64,000 nucleotides of DNA from CAYNVQ01 sp964400735 (GCA_964400735.1 CAYNVQ010000014.1:11404-75403), one strand, 5' to 3'; shown: positions 1-9,699, counted from the stretch's first letter. A program made the numbers and translations. The notes: a model not told the origin generated them from the sequence alone.

Positions 1-1
1 A

Positions 2-874
2 GCCATGGTGATGAGAGAAGATGAAGGCAATCCTTTTCTCCAGGTGCTCGGAGATGGATTGATCGGAGCCAATCTTTTAAAATGCTGCGTTTGGCAGATT
101 GATTTTCAAAGAATGAAAATCGTCATGACGGATCAAATAGAAAAATTGGACCACTTGGCAAATGCCATTCTAGTTCCCTTCAGACCAGTCTCTCTTCAAC
201 AGTCGCCTAATATCCAGGTAACCCTCAATGATGAAGACGCAATAAATGTACAGTTCGACACAGGGAGCAAAGGATTCTTGACGTTCAGTTCAGCCTCATT
301 GTTATCGTTGGTTGATTCGGGTGAAGCCGTAGCGCTTCGCAGGCGTTCCGTCAGTCCCATAAAAAAACCGGATATAGATATCGAAATATATCATCTCGCT
401 CAATTAAAGACGCTTAAAATCGGAGAAAAAACATTCAATGACCTCCCTGTGGGAGTCTATAAGGCGGAGGATGAAAAAGAAACGGCACGGGGAAACATAG
501 GCATAGAGTTCATGAAACACTTCATCGTGACCATTGACTGGCCGAAAAAACAGCTCTATTTGACACCGATCAAAGGCCAGGAATTAAAGCACAACATAAG
601 AACCTTCGGATTGACCTATGGCTATTTCGATGGAGCTGTAAGGGTGGCGTCGATATATGAAGGATCGGATGCAGAAAAAAAAGGAATCAAAATCGGCGAC
701 CCGGTCATCGAAATAAACGGACATAGGGTCGATGGGCTTTCGAGAGATAGGCTTCAAAAATTCCTTCATGGCAGTCTTCGTTTCTCTGATGAAACGGACG
801 ACTCTCTTTCTCTGACCGTTCTCAGTGATGGCAGCGAAAATAGAATAAAACTTTATGCTTATATTTTGTTTTAA
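2..874 (+). CDS. Retropepsin-like aspartyl protease with C-terminal PDZ domain, 5' partial
   Basis: The frame is open to the left edge of the window, so the true start lies outside; the ATG at 5 is probably internal. The first 45 residues (GLIGANLLKCCVWQIDF) look like the end of one retropepsin-like domain, where a GxxxL segment precedes a DF/DW strand. A second domain carries the catalytic-type DTGS motif at about residues 85-88 and ends with a similar GIEFMKHFIVTIDW strand. A PDZ domain follows at about residues 200-260 (EGSDAEKKGIKIGDPVIEING). Families of this build are exported aspartic peptidases of unknown substrate. Identification rests on the motifs only. The gene is convergent with the membrane protein next to it. 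Confidence 0.75.
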   Translation, partial: AMVMREDEGNPFLQVLGDGLIGANLLKCCVWQIDFQRMKIVMTDQIEKLDHLANAILVPFRPVSLQQSPNIQVTLNDEDAINVQFDTGSKGFLTFSSASLLSLVDSGEAVALRRRSVSPIKKPDIDIEIYHLAQLKTLKIGEKTFNDLPVGVYKAEDEKETARGNIGIEFMKHFIVTIDWPKKQLYLTPIKGQELKHNIRTFGLTYGYFDGAVRVASIYEGSDAEKKGIKIGDPVIEINGHRVDGLSRDRLQKFLHGSLRFSDETDDSLSLTVLSDGSENRIKLYAYILF

Positions 875-920
875 ACGAACAGCTCTCGATTCCTTTAGCG
901 GCTACGGCAAAGAGGAGTTT

Positions 921-1793
921 TTATCGAGGCTGCCGAAATAGATAAAGAGTAGAGGCTGAAAAAAGAGTGATGATCAGAAAAACATAGTGGGGAAACCAGA
1001 AAAATCCAAAGGGTTTGCTCCATAGAAAAAGACCAGCCATTCCGGGAACAGAAAGAAGAAGAGTAATAAATCCTGCCAGAGCGACATCCCTCCACTGCTT
1101 TTCATCATACCATAGAGAAAGAGGCAGTTTCCGGCGCATCGATATCCAGTAGAGAACGACCAAACCATAGGGCAAAAGAATAAGAACATAAAAGGGGACC
1201 AAAATCGCAGCCTCCCCGATTTGGCGTTGTTTGAGGAAAAAGCCAAAATTGATCGAGAGACCGACCAACCCGCAGGCAACTCCTGTTACCTGAGCGATGG
1301 TAAAAACATTTTCCTCTTGAATGGGATTCCCCTCTTCTGTTTCTCTTTCCCTGCCAGAATTTTTAGCCAGAACACACAAAATCGTCAAAATGTAAATGAG
1401 CTGGCAAACGAGCATAGCGGTTAGGATCAGGGACTCACCCAGCGTCTCCCATCCCAGCTTCATTTCCCGTCCGATTTCGTCGATCATCATCTTGTCGCCG
1501 ATGAACAGGAACAGAGAGAAAACGCCGAAAATAAGCAGAATGGTCTTTCCCACAGAGGCCCGATTTAGCCTTCTGAGGAGAGCAACTTGCCAGATGAACG
1601 AAATGAGCATAAACAAAAAGACCAGAGAAAAACAGATAAAAACAATCGCACCCGCCAGCGAAAGCGGATCCTCATTCATAAAAAGCTCGGTTTTATAAAC
1701 ATGAACAGCGGCTATGATGAAAATCATACTGCCGCCGGACAGCAAGGCCATTGCAAAGGTCAATAAGCTCAGCGCGTTTATTTTTTTTTTCAT
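921..1793 (-). CDS. Polytopic membrane protein paired with an XRE regulator
   Basis: This 290-residue protein has about seven or eight hydrophobic segments, a charged loop near residues 145-160 (SGRERETEEGNPIQEEN) and no enzymatic motif that I recognise. Its start codon overlaps the stop of the upstream XRE regulator by four bases (ATGA), so the two are translationally coupled and probably function together. Small XRE regulators followed or preceded by a multi-pass membrane protein are common in bacteria, but the membrane partner is mostly uncharacterised. A second pair of the same kind, in the reverse gene order, lies at 27297-27941. Function unknown. Confidence 0.75.
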   Translation of the reverse strand: MKKKINALSLLTFAMALLSGGSMIFIIAAVHVYKTELFMNEDPLSLAGAIVFICFSLVFLFMLISFIWQVALLRRLNRASVGKTILLIFGVFSLFLFIGDKMMIDEIGREMKLGWETLGESLILTAMLVCQLIYILTILCVLAKNSGRERETEEGNPIQEENVFTIAQVTGVACGLVGLSINFGFFLKQRQIGEAAILVPFYVLILLPYGLVVLYWISMRRKLPLSLWYDEKQWRDVALAGFITLLLSVPGMAGLFLWSKPFGFFWFPHYVFLIITLFSASTLYLFRQPR

Positions 1794-2029
1794 CTCTTTC
1801 TTCCTTTCCTATTTTTGTATTCCTCATCGGCCAGAAAGAATATGTCTTCAACAGGCTTCCCGAAAATCCCGGATATTTTTAAAGCCAGGTAGGTGGAAGG
1901 GATGAATTTTCCTTTTTCTATGGAATATATGGTTTGCCGGGTGACTCCCACCGCACGGGCCAATTCTTCTTGGGTCATTTCGTTTTTCTCGAATCGGCAG
2001 CGTCGTAGATGGTTGCCAAGTTTTTTCAT
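1790..2029 (-). CDS. XRE/Cro-type small transcriptional regulator
   Basis: This 79-residue protein is almost entirely one helix-turn-helix domain. The segment MTQEELARAVGVTRQTIYSI is the classical HTH_3 pattern seen in YozG/Cro-like regulators, and the C-terminus (FGKPVEDIFFLADEE) is typical of this short subfamily. It overlaps the downstream membrane protein gene by four bases. Upstream lies a good promoter whose -10 and -35 elements are each overlapped by a GTAAACT box, which suggests autoregulation. The role as a DNA-binding regulator is well supported by the family; its target is inferred to be its own two-gene operon. Confidence 0.9.
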   Translation of the reverse strand: MKKLGNHLRRCRFEKNEMTQEELARAVGVTRQTIYSIEKGKFIPSTYLALKISGIFGKPVEDIFFLADEEYKNRKGRKR

Positions 2030-2044
2030 CGTTTCACACTTTAA

Positions 2045-2080
2045 AATGTAAACTATAATTTATATTATGTCAAGTAAACT
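2045..2080 (-). promoter_or_regulatory. Promoter and putative XRE operator
   Basis: Read on the minus strand, TTGACA (2068-2073) and TACATT (2045-2050) are 17 bases apart. The plus-strand heptamer GTAAACT occurs at 2048-2054 and 2074-2080, 26 bases apart; one copy overlaps the -10 and the other abuts the -35. This layout fits repression by the XRE protein whose gene starts just downstream. Confidence 0.6.
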
Positions 2081-2104
2081 TTACATCAAACTTCAAAATT
2101 TTTT

Positions 2105-2809
2105 CTATCTCTTGTGGAATTTCTCATAATACTTTACGTATTTTTTCTCCAGAACAGACCTAAAAAATGGAGTTCCGTGTCCCGGATAGAAAAACTCACA
2201 ATCCGTATCCAACAATTTCTTCCAACTGAAGAGAAGAGCTTGAATATCATCGGCAAAGGGAGGAAAAGCCGAATTCTTGAAAATGTGAAAAGCCGCATCT
2301 CCCACCAGGGCATGTTTTTGTTCGATGACTATGCTCAATGAACCCAATGAGTGTCCTGGAGTATGTATGACCGAGCCATCGATTCCGTACTCCTCGAGAC
2401 TGAACTGGTCCTCGATGGCGATATCCGGTTCTACAGGGGAGAAAGTGATAATTCTTTTCGGCAGCAATCGGTTCCCAAGCCCGGAGAGGATCTTCGAATA
2501 CCATAATGTTCCTTTAGGGAGAGATGAATATCCCCGCTTCAAATTCACGGCTTCGGCTTCGTGGACGAGTATTTTTGCTCCTGTCGCTACTTTCAGTTCC
2601 TTCAAGCATCCGCAGTGGTCATAATGGGTATGGGTTAGGATGAGGAGCGCCACGTGGTTCGGATCGAGGCCAGATGAACTGAGGGCATGCAATATTCTTT
2701 GATGTTTTTTCGGAATGCCGGCATCGATCAAAATGGAACTCTTTCCATTCAAAACAAGATAAACATTGGTATGACCGAGAGGAATACGGATTATATTTTT
2801 ATGAAACAT
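2105..2809 (-). CDS. Metallo-beta-lactamase-fold hydrolase
   Basis: The protein contains the MBL metal-binding motif THTHYDHCG (HxHxDH), a downstream HTPGHSLGS histidine, an aspartate in LVGDAAF and a late histidine in FYPGHGTPF. Together these make the five-ligand binuclear metal site. I start at the ATG at 2809, preceded by AAAGGGAAG, rather than the upstream TTG; this gives 234 residues. No signal peptide is visible, so it should be cytoplasmic. The family covers glyoxalase II, lactonases and others, and the sequence alone does not fix the substrate. It is a single-gene unit, divergent from the GH114-like gene. Confidence 0.88.
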   Translation of the reverse strand: MFHKNIIRIPLGHTNVYLVLNGKSSILIDAGIPKKHQRILHALSSSGLDPNHVALLILTHTHYDHCGCLKELKVATGAKILVHEAEAVNLKRGYSSLPKGTLWYSKILSGLGNRLLPKRIITFSPVEPDIAIEDQFSLEEYGIDGSVIHTPGHSLGSLSIVIEQKHALVGDAAFHIFKNSAFPPFADDIQALLFSWKKLLDTDCEFFYPGHGTPFFRSVLEKKYVKYYEKFHKR

Positions 2810-3043
2810 CTTCCCTTTCAAAAAAATGACCCAACATCACCTTTTATAGCCACAATAAACACCAGGGTCAAGTGCATACATGTCTATGACGAATATGTCG
2901 TCACGGCTTTGGAGATACTTCCCATGTATATGACCATCTAACTATCGTGAAACAGTCTAAACCGGGTCCTCTGAAGCCCGCACGCCAGATCTGTTCCCAG
3001 ATACTTGATTGAAAAGCCGTCTCTTTATCTCTAGAATAGTGAT

Positions 3044-4177
3044 ATGAAAAAAAGGTGGATACATTTTTCATTCATAACGTTCTCTTTCTTCAATCTTATC
3101 GCTATCATCCCGCCCCCGTTCAAAGTGCCATCGAACCGAACCCAGGCAGAAAAGGCAAGCACGGCCGAAATATATCTGAAGGATGTCAAGACCTTCGCCT
3201 ATAACATTCAAGATGTGGATTCAGCCTCACAATGGGAAGAACTGTCAAAATCTCACTACGATATGTATATCCTGGAACCGTGCGTCACCGAAAAGGAAAA
3301 TGAAAATTTTGATATTCAAGGATTATTAAAAAATATCGAACAATATAACCGGATTGAATTCAATAAGGATCCTATTACACTTGCTTATGTGGATATCGGC
3401 GAGGCAGAGGAGTGGAGGTGGTATTGGAAAAAGGATTGGAAGCCGGGAAATCCCGAGTGGATAGTCACGACAGATCCCGATGAATGGGAAGGAAATTATC
3501 CTGTCGCCTTCTGGTATCCTGAATGGGAGGATATCGTTATCTTTGGAAGCGGAGGCATGAGCCACGTCGATGCGGCGCTCCAGGCAGGATTCGATGGCAT
3601 CTATCTCGATTGGGTCGATGCTTTTTCCGACGAGGACGTAATCGAAAAAGCCGAAATAGACGGAGTCCTCAATATCGCTGAAGCGATGCTCGATTTTATC
3701 GAGAGGATACGGATCTATGCGCGTCAGGATTCTCCATACGCCAATCAGGATTTTTTAATCGTGGCTCAGAACGCGCCGGATTTATACCCGAAGAATCCTG
3801 GCCGCTATGAAGAAATTATCGATGCCATTTCATGTGAAGCCATATGGTTCGATGGTGCCGGCGGTTATGATGATTGGGACGATCCTCATGGATATAATGT
3901 GCCCACCAACGATATTTATCCAGGCTGGACAGAAGAGCTTCTAGGATATTTGAGTCTGATATCCAGCCGCATGCCGATATTTTGTGTCGAATATGCCCAG
4001 GATATCGGCGGTTTGAACCTGGCATCGGAAGTCTATTCATCGTTGGCCCCATCGTACGGTTTTATCCCTTACTGCACGCGCATTTCTCTTGCCAGACTCT
4101 CCGAGACTCCTTATCCGCCAGCGTATCTGGAGGAAGAAAAAGGGACCCGGCAAAAAAAATCTTTTATACGGCGATAG
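3044..4177 (+). CDS. Exported TM1410/GH114-like glycosidase
   Basis: An N-terminal hydrophobic stretch (residues 5-25) suggests export. The mature part matches the TM1410-like family, related to endo-alpha-1,4-polygalactosaminidase (GH114): FAYNIQDVDS, ITLAYVDIGEAEEWRWYW, FDGIYLDWVDAF and a late FCVEYAQD strand. The acidic residues in DIGEAE and YLDWVD are the conserved putative catalytic positions of this TIM-barrel family. Members act on galactosamine-rich polysaccharide, though most are untested, and some are misnamed as cysteinyl-tRNA-synthetase-like. It stands alone, with the small membrane-protein gene 105 bases downstream on the same strand. Confidence 0.85.
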   Translation: MKKRWIHFSFITFSFFNLIAIIPPPFKVPSNRTQAEKASTAEIYLKDVKTFAYNIQDVDSASQWEELSKSHYDMYILEPCVTEKENENFDIQGLLKNIEQYNRIEFNKDPITLAYVDIGEAEEWRWYWKKDWKPGNPEWIVTTDPDEWEGNYPVAFWYPEWEDIVIFGSGGMSHVDAALQAGFDGIYLDWVDAFSDEDVIEKAEIDGVLNIAEAMLDFIERIRIYARQDSPYANQDFLIVAQNAPDLYPKNPGRYEEIIDAISCEAIWFDGAGGYDDWDDPHGYNVPTNDIYPGWTEELLGYLSLISSRMPIFCVEYAQDIGGLNLASEVYSSLAPSYGFIPYCTRISLARLSETPYPPAYLEEEKGTRQKKSFIRR

Positions 4178-4282
4178 AGCGAAACGCAATCAGACTTGCC
4201 TCTTTAAGAAGTTTTGGATTAAATTATTTATCTTGAAAATCTTTTTTTCTATCAGATAATATCTCAGAGTAAGGATAAGCAC

Positions 4283-5032
4283 ATGAAAAAAATATTCAAA
4301 AGCTGGACTTTCCGTATCGCTTTGATTTTCACCTTGGCCTCGGCATTGGCGTATACCGTTCACTATCTCATTTTCCACGATGTCCACCACATCTTCATCT
4401 ACATGATCGGGGATTTTGGATTTCTTTTTATCGATGTTCTTTTAGTCCTCGTGATTATCGAACGGCTTTTGGCCAGCCGGGAAAAAAAATCCATCCTCCA
4501 GAAGCTGAATATGGTTATCGGTACCTTTTTCAGCGAAGTGGGGATCGAACTTTTGCGGCGCTTCAATGAATTTGTGGAAAATGCCGACCAACTCGAAAAC
4601 GAGCTCTTGATAAATCCCCACTGGGACAAAAAGAATTTCCGCGAAGCCCAATCCAAGGTCGCTTCTTTCAAGTACAACATAGTCATCGACGTGAAAAGAC
4701 TGGAGGAGCTCCGCGATTTCCTCAAGAGGAATCATTCTTTTCTGGTACGCCTTCTGGAAAATCCGATTCTCCTGGAAAATCAACGTTTTACCGATCTGCT
4801 GTGGGCCGTTTTTCATCTCTCGGAGGAGTTGAATTTCCGGGAATCGCTGAAAAGTCTTCCTGAAGGAGATATCGCGCATCTCAAGGGGGATCTCCGGAGA
4901 GCCTATTCGAAGATCGTAGCCGAGTGGATCGCCTACACCGAACACCTGAAAGGGAGGTACCCCTTTCTTTTTTCCCTGGCGGCCCGCATCAATCCTTTGA
5001 ATGCCAAAGCCTCCCCTATCGTCCAGGAGTGA
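4283..5032 (+). CDS. Two-TM membrane protein with long cytoplasmic helical domain
   Basis: Two hydrophobic segments (about residues 9-30 and 38-60) are followed by about 190 mostly helical, charged residues rich in Leu, Glu and Arg. I recognise no catalytic motif. The fold resembles many uncharacterised membrane-anchored helical proteins, and a sensor or scaffold role would be a guess. It ends 20 bases before the convergent permease gene. Function unknown. Confidence 0.7.
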   Translation: MKKIFKSWTFRIALIFTLASALAYTVHYLIFHDVHHIFIYMIGDFGFLFIDVLLVLVIIERLLASREKKSILQKLNMVIGTFFSEVGIELLRRFNEFVENADQLENELLINPHWDKKNFREAQSKVASFKYNIVIDVKRLEELRDFLKRNHSFLVRLLENPILLENQRFTDLLWAVFHLSEELNFRESLKSLPEGDIAHLKGDLRRAYSKIVAEWIAYTEHLKGRYPFLFSLAARINPLNAKASPIVQE

Positions 5033-5051
5033 ACTCAAGCCATATTGCCTG

Positions 5052-7691
5052 CTATTCGTACCGCAGCGCATCGGCTGGGCTGGAAACCGCTGCCTTGATG
5101 GATTGCTGACTGATAGTCAACAACGCGACCGCAATGGCTATGATCCCTGACAGCAGAAAAATATCCCACGTAACGGGTATCCGATAGGCGAAACTCCGGA
5201 GCCATCCCTGCATGATAAAATAAGCCAATGGCCAGGCTATGAAGTTAGCCGCGAGAATCAAGGCGGTGAATTCCTTGGACAGCATAATGACGATCTCCCG
5301 GATGGAGGCCCCCAATACCTTTCGAATTCCGATTTCCTTGGTTCGCTGAGCAGCGGAAAAGGAAGATAAGCCGAAAAGACCCAGGCAGGCGACAAAAATG
5401 GCCAGCAGCCCGAAAGAAAGGTAGATCTGTCCGACTTTTTCCTCCTCAGGATACATTTGCCGAAAAGCATCGTCGATGAAATAATAGGAAAATTCCTGGT
5501 TCGGTTGGACCTCTCGGAAAATATTTTCCAGGGAAACCAAGGTTTGCGGAATATTACCCGGATGCAGCCTGACGGATACGTATCTGTAGGCTGTCGGATT
5601 GAGTTCCAGAACCATGGGGCTGATTTCCTGTTTGAGGCTTGTGAGATGAAAATTTTTCACTACCCCGATTACCGTTTTCTCCCTGTTTTCCTCTGCAACA
5701 TTGTACAGCTTCTTCCCGATCGCATCTTCTCCCCAGCCGAGTATTTCCGCCGTTTTTTCGTTGATGATGATCGCCTCATCCACATCCGTTGAATATTCCT
5801 TGGAAAAATTCCTCCCCCACCTGACCTCCAAGCCATAGGTCTCCAGAAAATCATAGTCGGCGACCATTTGGAAAGCCCTCAGCGTTTCCTTTTGTGTATC
5901 CTCCGGGGAAGGATTGAATGGATGATAGGCGATAAAAATTCCCGGGACATTCAGGGAAAAGCAGACGGACTCCACCCCTGGATTTTGAAGAATTTTTTGC
6001 CTCAACACATCGCTGTCGTTCCCAGGGGAGGTGATAACGGCCATCTGTTCTTTGTAAAAACCTAAATTTTTATTTTTGATAAAATCCATCTGCTTTATGA
6101 CCGTGATAACACCGGCAATCATAAAGACGGATACGGCGAATTGAAAAACCACTAAGGTTTTCCTCAACAAGCTGTTCCTGGAAGCCGATTGCATTTTTCC
6201 TTTGAGAACCTTAATAGGATCGAAAGCGGAGAGAATAAAGGCGGGAAAACTCCCGGCAACAAATCCGGTCAGAATCACGACGCCCAAAATTCCGATCAGG
6301 ACAGAAACATTCAATAAGGCGGTGATTTCGATCTCTTTGTTGAGGAGATTGTTGAAAAAAGGCAGGACGAGAAACACCAGCAAGATACCTATGAAAAGTC
6401 CGATTATCGACATCAAGATCGATTCACATAAAAATTGTTTCACGAGCTGAGACTTCTGGGAGCCGATGACTTTCCGTATTCCGATCTCTGTGGCACGGTT
6501 GGCGGACCTGGCAGTGGATAGGTTTATGAAATTGAAGCAGGCGATGAGGAGGACGAGAAACGCGATGGCCGAAAAGAGATAGACGTTGTTGATATTCCCT
6601 GCCGGAACAAACTCATCTTCGTTCGGGGAATGGAGGTGAATATCTCTGATGTTCAAAAGGAAAAACTCCCGGACTGTCCCGCGATCCTTGTAAATTTCTC
6701 CCCACTTATTTTGGGCGATCCGGTTGATTTTTTTCTCCAATCCCGGGATATCGGCATCCCTTTTCAACAGAAAAAAGGTCTCCAGTCGGCAGTAATAAGG
6801 ATCCAAAAGAAAATCAGGTGTTCGTTCGCTCTTCATTATATATTGGAGGCCTTTTATGTTGACTAAGGCATCAAAACGCAAATGAGAATTTTTCGGGACA
6901 TTTTTGAGAACCCCCGTAATCTGGAGCGGATTCACATCCGTATTTTGAACCACCGGGGTAAGCATTTCTCCCAGAGGATTCTCTTCCCCGAAAATGCGGC
7001 GTGCAACCTCCTCCGTGATGACAAAGGAGTCCGGTTTATCCAGAGCAGACTCCGGATCACCGGCATTAAAATCGTAGGAAAAGATCTGGAAAAACGAGGG
7101 GTCCACAAAGGCCAAGTTCGAAATATCATATTCCTGATTTTTGTATCTGATGCGAACGAGGCCTGCGGACATCAATCGTGTGGCGTATTCAATTTCAGGA
7201 GTGGAAGCGGCTATTTCCTCCGAAAACACAGAGGGAACGACGGCAAAAGACCGTCTATTCGTGCCGATCGAACTTATGGTGTTGGCCCTGTAGATCCTGG
7301 CAGCTTTTTCATGAAAGTTATCGTAGCTCAGTTCCTCCGCCACATACATCATGATCAGAATACAGCAGGCCATTCCCACGGCCAACCCTGATATGTTGAT
7401 GAAGGAAAAACCCTTGTGACGCAGGATATTTCTCCAGGTGATTTTGACATAGTTACGAAACATCGTGATACTCCAAAAAAAGAAATTATGGATCAAAGAA
7501 GGGATCGATCTGAGGGCTTGGCGCCAGTACCAGCTGTTCGCCTTGCGGACGCTCCATTCCGCACAATAATACATATAAAGTTCATTCAAATCCCCGAGAG
7601 CCGATGACCTGTGGTACTGTCGGGAAAGCCCTTTGATAATCCAGAAAGGTATTTTGGGAGGATTAAAAATTTGATTCGATTTTTTGTTCAT
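5052..7691 (-). CDS. FtsX/MacB-type ABC permease with N-terminal prefix domain (module 1)
   Basis: This 879-residue protein starts with a soluble prefix of about 75 residues (PPKIPFWIIKGLSRQ...WYWRQALRSIP) of the kind found before PadR-linked permeases. A MacB-like core follows: a first membrane helix (GFSFINISGLAVGMACCILI), a large extracytoplasmic domain, then two FtsX units with the typical ATEIGIRKVIG and RTKEIGIRKVLG loops. About eight membrane segments are expected. The C-terminus is SPADALRYE, nearly the same as in the three paralogues in this window. Its start overlaps the PadR stop by four bases. No ABC ATPase gene lies nearby. Such permeases usually move peptides, lipids or drugs, or act as mechanotransmitters; the substrate is unknown. 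Confidence 0.9.
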   Translation of the reverse strand: MNKKSNQIFNPPKIPFWIIKGLSRQYHRSSALGDLNELYMYYCAEWSVRKANSWYWRQALRSIPSLIHNFFFWSITMFRNYVKITWRNILRHKGFSFINISGLAVGMACCILIMMYVAEELSYDNFHEKAARIYRANTISSIGTNRRSFAVVPSVFSEEIAASTPEIEYATRLMSAGLVRIRYKNQEYDISNLAFVDPSFFQIFSYDFNAGDPESALDKPDSFVITEEVARRIFGEENPLGEMLTPVVQNTDVNPLQITGVLKNVPKNSHLRFDALVNIKGLQYIMKSERTPDFLLDPYYCRLETFFLLKRDADIPGLEKKINRIAQNKWGEIYKDRGTVREFFLLNIRDIHLHSPNEDEFVPAGNINNVYLFSAIAFLVLLIACFNFINLSTARSANRATEIGIRKVIGSQKSQLVKQFLCESILMSIIGLFIGILLVFLVLPFFNNLLNKEIEITALLNVSVLIGILGVVILTGFVAGSFPAFILSAFDPIKVLKGKMQSASRNSLLRKTLVVFQFAVSVFMIAGVITVIKQMDFIKNKNLGFYKEQMAVITSPGNDSDVLRQKILQNPGVESVCFSLNVPGIFIAYHPFNPSPEDTQKETLRAFQMVADYDFLETYGLEVRWGRNFSKEYSTDVDEAIIINEKTAEILGWGEDAIGKKLYNVAEENREKTVIGVVKNFHLTSLKQEISPMVLELNPTAYRYVSVRLHPGNIPQTLVSLENIFREVQPNQEFSYYFIDDAFRQMYPEEEKVGQIYLSFGLLAIFVACLGLFGLSSFSAAQRTKEIGIRKVLGASIREIVIMLSKEFTALILAANFIAWPLAYFIMQGWLRSFAYRIPVTWDIFLLSGIIAIAVALLTISQQSIKAAVSSPADALRYE

Positions 7692-8020
7692 TTTTTGGCT
7701 GGTTCCGATGCTAAATCAGACAAACTCCGCGCTATTCTTTTACGGATTTCTTGATGTTGGCGCAAGGCTTCCAGCCCACGTTCCGAAACCCTATAAACCC
7801 GTTTGCTCTTTCCTCCCCGTTCAGGAGTCGGCAGTGTCAAGAAGGAATGCACATATCCTGTTTTTTCAAGACGGTACAGCGGATCGTAAATGGCTCCGAT
7901 GGACCATTCCCGGCCCGTGATCTCGGAGAGATGCTGCATGATGGTTGCTCCGTAAGCATTTTCTTTCAGGGCTAAAATTGTCAAAAGGAGGATCTCGTCA
8001 TTCCCGTTCAGTGTTTTCAT
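7688..8020 (-). CDS. PadR-family transcriptional regulator (module 1)
   Basis: This is a winged-helix protein of the PadR type: LLLTILALKENAYGATIMQHL is helix 1 and the turn, IGAIYDPLYRLEKTGYV is the recognition helix, and KSKRVYRVSERGLEAL is the wing. I choose the ATG at 8020, preceded by GGAGGAGG, over the upstream GTG at 8035; this gives 110 residues. The gene is coupled to the permease through an ATGA overlap. Known PadR proteins repress efflux or detoxification genes and release DNA when a ligand binds. Here it most likely controls its own operon. Confidence 0.92.
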   Translation of the reverse strand: MKTLNGNDEILLLTILALKENAYGATIMQHLSEITGREWSIGAIYDPLYRLEKTGYVHSFLTLPTPERGGKSKRVYRVSERGLEALRQHQEIRKRIARSLSDLASEPAKK

Positions 8021-8040
8021 TGTTTCCTCCTCCACTATAT

Positions 8041-8093
8041 ATTACGTAATCCGTAGTAAATAGTTCCAAAAAATCGATTTATTTTTTACGGAT
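8041..8093 (-). promoter_or_regulatory. Upstream region of PadR module 1 with inverted boxes
   Basis: The palindrome ATTACGTAAT lies at 8041-8050. The sequence ATCCGTAGTAAA (8049-8060) is inverted with respect to TTTACGGAT ending at 8093. The pair brackets a weak minus-strand TTGGAA -35 candidate. A PadR operator is plausible, but the promoter itself is not clear. Confidence 0.35.
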
Positions 8094-8226
8094 ATCGTAG
8101 AATATAGCACATCCAAACCTGTATGGCAAATGGATTTTCTGGTTTGACCAGGGAAAGAGGTTGTGATATACATCGTGACTGCCTCGGGAACCACCAGAGG
8201 CACCTCAATCCATCTAGGAGGGATGA

Positions 8227-9699
8227 ATGCAGAGCAAAAAAGTCCTTGTCATTCTCATTTGTTGGGTATGTGTCTTTGCCATATGGGCCGTTGCGGAAGA
8301 GCCCATAACCGAAGAGCAGCTTCATTCGGTTACCAAACACTCGGCGACCATCGGCGGTCAAGTCATCGATTACACGATCACTACCGGAACCATGCCTATC
8401 CGGGACAGCCAAGACGAAAAAGACGCCTACATTTTCTACATCGCTTACACGAAGGACGGTATCAAAGATCTGACGGATCGGCCGATCATGTTCTCTTTCA
8501 ACGGCGGCCCGGGCTCCTCATCGGTTTGGATGCATATGGGCTTTTTAGGACCCCGGAAGGTACTTTACGACGATGACGGTTTCATGCTCCAGCCGCCCTA
8601 TGAAGTGGTCGACAACGAAAACTCCATCCTCGATGTCGCCGACCTGGTCTTCATCGATCCGGTGGCCACAGGATACAGCCGGATGCTGCCCAAGAAGCCT
8701 CTTCACCAGTTCCACGGAGTGATGGAGGACATCCAGTCCGTGGCCGAGTTCATCAGGCTCTACATCACCCGTAACGATCGCTGGGGATCCCCCAAATTCA
8801 TCATCGGTGAAAGCTACGGCACCACCCGCGCCGCCGGTCTGACAGGATATCTCCTGAGGGCACACCGCATATATACCAATGGCACCATCCTGGTTTCTAT
8901 GACCGAACTCGGACCCGAGCCGGATCTCGACCTGTCGTGCATGCTGATCCTCCCTAATTTTGCAGCCACGGCGTGGTATCACAAAGCTCTCTCGGAAAAA
9001 ATGCTGGCCAAGCCATTGCGGGAAGTTCTGGACGAGGCGGAAACGTTTGCTCTCGGCGAATATGCCTTGGCCCTGCACAAAGGAGGATGGCTGCCCGATG
9101 CCGAGCGGGATGCCATCGCCACCAAGATGTCGAGGCTCACCGGACTCTCGGTTGAATTCATAAAAAACTGCAACCTGCGCGTTGAACGGCAGCGATTCTG
9201 GAAGGAACTGCTCCGCTCCCGAGGACTGACCGTTGGCCGTCTCGACAGCCGTTATACCGGAATAGACAGCGATTCCGGTGGTGAGATCTATGAATTCGAC
9301 CCGGCCATGGCCAACTGGAACGGCCCCTTCACCGGCGCTGTCAACCGCTACTTCAAAGAGGAACTTAAGTTATCCACCGACATGTCTTACAACATCTTTG
9401 GCAATGTCCGTCCCTGGAAGGGTCACAGTGAAGTCAACACAGGAGAGCTTCTGCGCCAAGCTCTGCATGAGAATCCCTTTCTGAAGGTATTCATCCTGGA
9501 AGGCTATTACGACGCGGCCTGCGACTACTTCACGGCTCAGTACACCATGAGTCACCTAGATCTAACAGGAAAGCTCAGAGACCGCATTTCCTTCGGTTTT
9601 TATGAGTCGGGTCACATGATGTACATCCACAAGCCCTCGCTTATCAAGGCCAAACAGGATCTGGCCGCCTTTATCCGATCCGCCTGTCCCCAGCAATAA
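8227..9699 (+). CDS. Exported serine carboxypeptidase, peptidase family S10
   Basis: The start is fixed by AGGAGG five bases upstream. A Sec signal peptide covers about residues 5-24 (LVILICWVCVFAIWAVAEE). Family S10 is shown by the oxyanion motif NGGPGSSS at about 92-99, the nucleophile in GESYG at Ser196, an Asp in LEGYYDAACD, and the catalytic His in YESGHMMYIH near the C-terminus. The 490-residue length is normal for bacterial S10 proteins. These remove C-terminal residues from peptides outside the cytoplasm. With the DUF885, S9 and M1 proteins in this window it suggests growth on peptides. It is divergent from PadR module 1. Confidence 0.93.
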   Translation: MQSKKVLVILICWVCVFAIWAVAEEPITEEQLHSVTKHSATIGGQVIDYTITTGTMPIRDSQDEKDAYIFYIAYTKDGIKDLTDRPIMFSFNGGPGSSSVWMHMGFLGPRKVLYDDDGFMLQPPYEVVDNENSILDVADLVFIDPVATGYSRMLPKKPLHQFHGVMEDIQSVAEFIRLYITRNDRWGSPKFIIGESYGTTRAAGLTGYLLRAHRIYTNGTILVSMTELGPEPDLDLSCMLILPNFAATAWYHKALSEKMLAKPLREVLDEAETFALGEYALALHKGGWLPDAERDAIATKMSRLTGLSVEFIKNCNLRVERQRFWKELLRSRGLTVGRLDSRYTGIDSDSGGEIYEFDPAMANWNGPFTGAVNRYFKEELKLSTDMSYNIFGNVRPWKGHSEVNTGELLRQALHENPFLKVFILEGYYDAACDYFTAQYTMSHLDLTGKLRDRISFGFYESGHMMYIHKPSLIKAKQDLAAFIRSACPQQ

